Of a DNA stretch of 64,000 nt, positions 61,702 to 64,000 are shown piece by piece. Location: positions 1,046,001-1,110,000 of the forward strand of contig JAIUJO010000087.1 in the NCBI GenBank assembly GCA_023846275.1. Direction: 5' to 3'. Below the pieces are notes generated by a model. It was given only the letters and a program-made list of their open reading frames with translations. It ran no database searches and was not told where the DNA came from. The stretch's first letter is position 1, and each line of letters begins with the position of its first letter. This DNA is from Vanilla planifolia (taxonomy: Eukaryota; Streptophyta; Magnoliopsida; Asparagales; Orchidaceae). The translations under genes and the position numbers were made by a program.

Positions 61702-62055
61702 ACTTAGATTAATCAAGGCAAATTATCATGATAATAGTAAAACGTCGAGCAGGAGACTCGAAACCGAGCCAGCTCTGCAAGAGGATGTAGAACCACTGTA
61801 GTAAGTTTCTATTTTTGTTGACTTCTGGACAAATTCTTTTAATATATGCATGAAAACCAATGCGCCATCCAGTGGCCCAGATGAAGGTTGCCTAGATCCA
61901 ACTACCATGATTGTTCTCCAATGGTAAATCCGAGATTCAATTAGAAACGTCCATTTCAGGCTCCAAATCGAACAGTGACTGCTTTATATTCCTTACCCAA
62001 ACGGCTGGTTAATTTTAGAATAATTTGGAGTGGATTTAGTGCTCAAATTAAGCTC

Positions 62056-62063
62056 TATAAATA
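62056..62063 (+). promoter_or_regulatory. LTR TATA box (TATAAATA)
   Basis: TATAAATA within GCTCTATAAATAGGGAATG is in the expected U3/R position of the 3' LTR. The matching site in the 5' LTR is degraded to TATAATTC. Confidence 0.6.
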
Positions 62064-62667
62064 GGGAATGATGAAGAACTCCTAAAGGTTACCATTACTA
62101 AGATTTCAAAACTTTCAATTCACAATATCAAGCAATTCTAAGTACATACGGTGCTTCCAAAGTCATAGAGTGAAAGTTGCAAGAAGGAACCCAAAATTGA
62201 AGGTTTTTGCTTCAACTATTTTTTAATCTCTGTTCCTCCCTCTTTTCGATGTTGTGTGTGCCTTATATTTCTCTTAAAATTTTCTTAATTTTGCAAATTT
62301 TTGGTATTTCTTTCTTTGGGGTAAGGGCATCCCGACAATTGTTTAAAATCCTGGGGTTTGAGTTGAGCCCGAAAAAACTTATGTTGGTTGGAGATTAGCC
62401 GTAGGTAAAATCCCAGGTAAGTTTTAGGTGAACCGTACAAAAACCTCGCTTATAATTTGGTGATTTTAGTGTTCTTTTCCCAAAACCGATTGGGGGTTGA
62501 TGTAGGCTCGATTTTTAGTTGAACCACATTAAAAATCTTGTGTACTATTATTTCTTATTCTTGCTTAAAAGATTTAAGTTTTAATTGAAACCAAAAATTG
62601 AAAGCAAAATTTGTTTACCACAATTCACACCCCCTTTGTAGGATTGTCTTATGCACAAAGAACTTCA

Positions 62668-63303
62668 TTTTCTTAAAACATTATCCTTATATTATATGAA
62701 TATATAGTTCCATTGGAATGTGTAAGGTGTTCAAGATACTTATTGGATATTGGCTCATCACATTATTTAGTGTCATTATTACTTTGTGTTTGGTGGCTTA
62801 GCTGTTAGTTTAAGACCTTGCACCTAAATGTATAATTTGGATAATATTGTAAGTATTTTGTTTAGGAAAATAAAACTATTATTTTATGTTAAAGATTATA
62901 GAAGAGATTGTTATAATCCTTTATCCAAACTAGATAAGGTTGTCTTGACAATCAAGTATGTTATCCTTGTAAGTGTCAAATATATGACCCTTAATAACCA
63001 ACTTCTTGAGGATGCTTGATGCTTTTGATTGCTTCATTAAATAGCTTAGTTAACTTGTCAAATAATTGAATCCAAATGTTAATCTCAATGTTATCAATTG
63101 TTTCATTATCAATCACCTTTGTCTCTTTGCAACACATGTACAATAATGTAATAATGTTGCTTGATTTGCATAAGATTGGAGCGTAGTTGTGGTGACCAAG
63201 CTTTCTTTTCTTGGGATTGGGTGTCACATCCTCTATTTTTTTATTTTTTCCTAATACTTTATTTTTGAAATGTACTTTTTATAAAAATTAAATAAATACA
63301 TTA
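62668..63303 (+). repeat. repeat unit half B, second copy
   Basis: This matches 28622-29238 in the same orientation, beginning TTTTCTTAAAACATTATCC exactly at the LTR end. The first five bases, TTTTC, are the right-hand target duplication. It includes the same unassigned protein-like stretch (RDCYNPLSKLDKVVLTIKY) and the TGTCACATCCTC phrase at 63221. Confidence 0.85.
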
Positions 63304-63547
63304 TGTTTCAAAACATTTGCTATGCTCACATATCCAAAACAAATGAAAAAATATGCCTAACCTTCTAAATCAATTTTATGTGAAGCAAAATATCTGAAAC
63401 AACAAAATGATCGTATTACAATAGGCAATTAACATCTCCAATAAAACCAAGTAGATGTCTAACTTATAGTAAAATGTTTGAGGCATAACGAATAAGAGGG
63501 GATGAGTGAATTGTTTATTTAAGAAAATTTTCATTTACAAAAATTAG
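63304..63547. other. AT-rich spacer
   Basis: No gene or repeat recognised. Confidence 0.5.
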
Positions 63548-63886
63548 TTCTTCATCTTCATCTTTTTTGACTTCTTTTTCTTCTTCTTCTACTCCTTCGC
63601 CTTCTCCTCCTTTTCCTTTAATATGTTTTTCTTCCCTTTTTCTTCTTCTTCTTCTTCTTCTTCTTCTTCTTCCTTCTCTTTCTCCTTCTCCTTTTCCTTC
63701 TCCTTGTATCTCTACTCATTCTCCTTCTCTGTCTCCTTTTTCTTCTTCTTCCACTTATTCATCTTCTTCCACTTCTTCTTTTTCTTCTTCTTTTTCCTTT
63801 TCTTCTTCCTCCTCTTCTTCTTCTTCCTTTTCTTTATCATCTTTCACTTCTTTTTCTTCTTCTTTTTCTTCTTCTTTCTTTTCTTA

Positions 63887-63931
<45 letters not shown>

Positions 63932-64000
63932 TTCTTTTTCTTCTAATTCCACTTCTTCTTCTACTTCTTCTTCTTCCTCCTCTTCTTCTTCTTTCTCTTC
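63548..64000. repeat. long (TTC)n homopyrimidine microsatellite
   Basis: At least 450 bases, almost entirely C and T on this strand, built from TTC/TCC/TTTC units and running off the window edge. The Phe/Ser open frame at 63623-63946 is a by-product of the repeat, not a gene. Confidence 0.95.

Larger units (their letters stand above)
58012..62667 (+). mobile_element. long-LTR copia (Sirevirus-like) element, 3' part
   Basis: It contains gag copy 2, zinc knuckles, a coiled-coil-like region, short RT and RNase H remnants, a G-rich multiple purine-tract region and the 3' LTR. Integrase and most RT are missing. The left edge at 58012 begins inside gag at the same point as 26507 in the 5' part. 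The right flank is half B of the repeat unit, complementary to half A left of 24400. Confidence 0.85.
60632..62667 (+). repeat. 3' LTR of long-LTR copia element
   Basis: 2036 bp, TGTTACACCCTTGTGTTTGATG to CACAAAGAACTTCA. It aligns end to end with 24400-26302. The 134-bp excess is due to an internal tandem duplication (61434-61701). It has an intact TATA box at 62056-62063. Confidence 0.9.

Noticed and set aside
63623..63946. 107-codon Phe/Ser-rich open frame
   Set aside because: Pure translation of the (TTC)n repeat; absence of stops is a by-product of composition.
1..64000. CRISPR arrays, bacterial operons, ribosome binding sites and rRNA genes
   Set aside because: No evenly spaced short repeats or rRNA motifs; all recognised genes are plant nuclear with introns.

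Overview
The window reads as gene-poor nuclear DNA of a flowering plant. It is very AT-rich, and every recognisable gene remnant is a plant nuclear gene with introns, or an LTR retrotransposon of the plant Ty1/copia or Ty3/gypsy type. The two DUF4220/DUF594 remnants belong to a family that is large in monocots, so a monocot is weakly favoured; I cannot name the species. I found no protein-coding gene that is intact from start to stop. The interest lies in how broken host genes, retroelements and duplications are interleaved.

Layout. 1-3663: AT-rich spacer. 3785-6961: a complete-ended but internally deleted copia element with a 5-bp target duplication, inserted into a GC-richer fragment (about 3664-7293) that resembles the 5' part of a plant SCD2-type coiled-coil gene. 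8439-9261: a single-exon SAM-dependent methyltransferase broken by two frameshifts. 9262-17036: mostly spacer, with one copy (14749-15337) of a 0.6-kb repeat. 17037-19419: the 3' exons of an SDA1 ribosome-biogenesis gene, pseudogenised. 20964-22862: a broken DUF4220/DUF594 gene on the minus strand. 23028-24399: left part ('A') of a 2-kb repeat unit. 24400-27245: 5' LTR and gag of a long-LTR, Sirevirus-like copia element. 27246-29238: an uninterrupted second copy of the repeat unit (A+B). 29240-33130: a strongly decayed tandem array of roughly 420-bp units. 34140-37658: the first four exons of an SDA1 gene, pseudogenised, with the second copy of the 0.6-kb repeat in intron 1. 39108-44060: decayed Ty3/gypsy pol on the minus strand. 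44494-45764: a possible solo LTR. 50135-54046: six decayed exons of a CTR9 (PAF1 complex) gene, running directly into a duplicated SDA1 last exon (54050-54198), its 3' flank, and a second DUF4220 remnant (55217-56672, minus). 58012-62667: gag, pol remnants and 3' LTR of the Sirevirus-like element. 62668-63303: right part ('B') of the repeat unit. 63548-64000: a long (TTC)n-type homopyrimidine tract running off the edge.

The strongest structural inference is that the LTR ends at 24400 and 62667 are the two ends of one insertion event. The left flank is the A half and the right flank is the B half of the repeat unit. The unoccupied unit at 27246-29238 shows the same target (TTTTC) uninterrupted at 28622. 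About 31 kb, containing the SDA1, CTR9 and DUF4220 fragments, now lies between two copies of the same gag segment. This looks like serial duplication and rearrangement of heterochromatic DNA, not a functioning multi-gene system. None of the genes appears to work together here. Several in-frame stops fall where the family has CGA arginine codons, which fits long-term methylation-driven decay.
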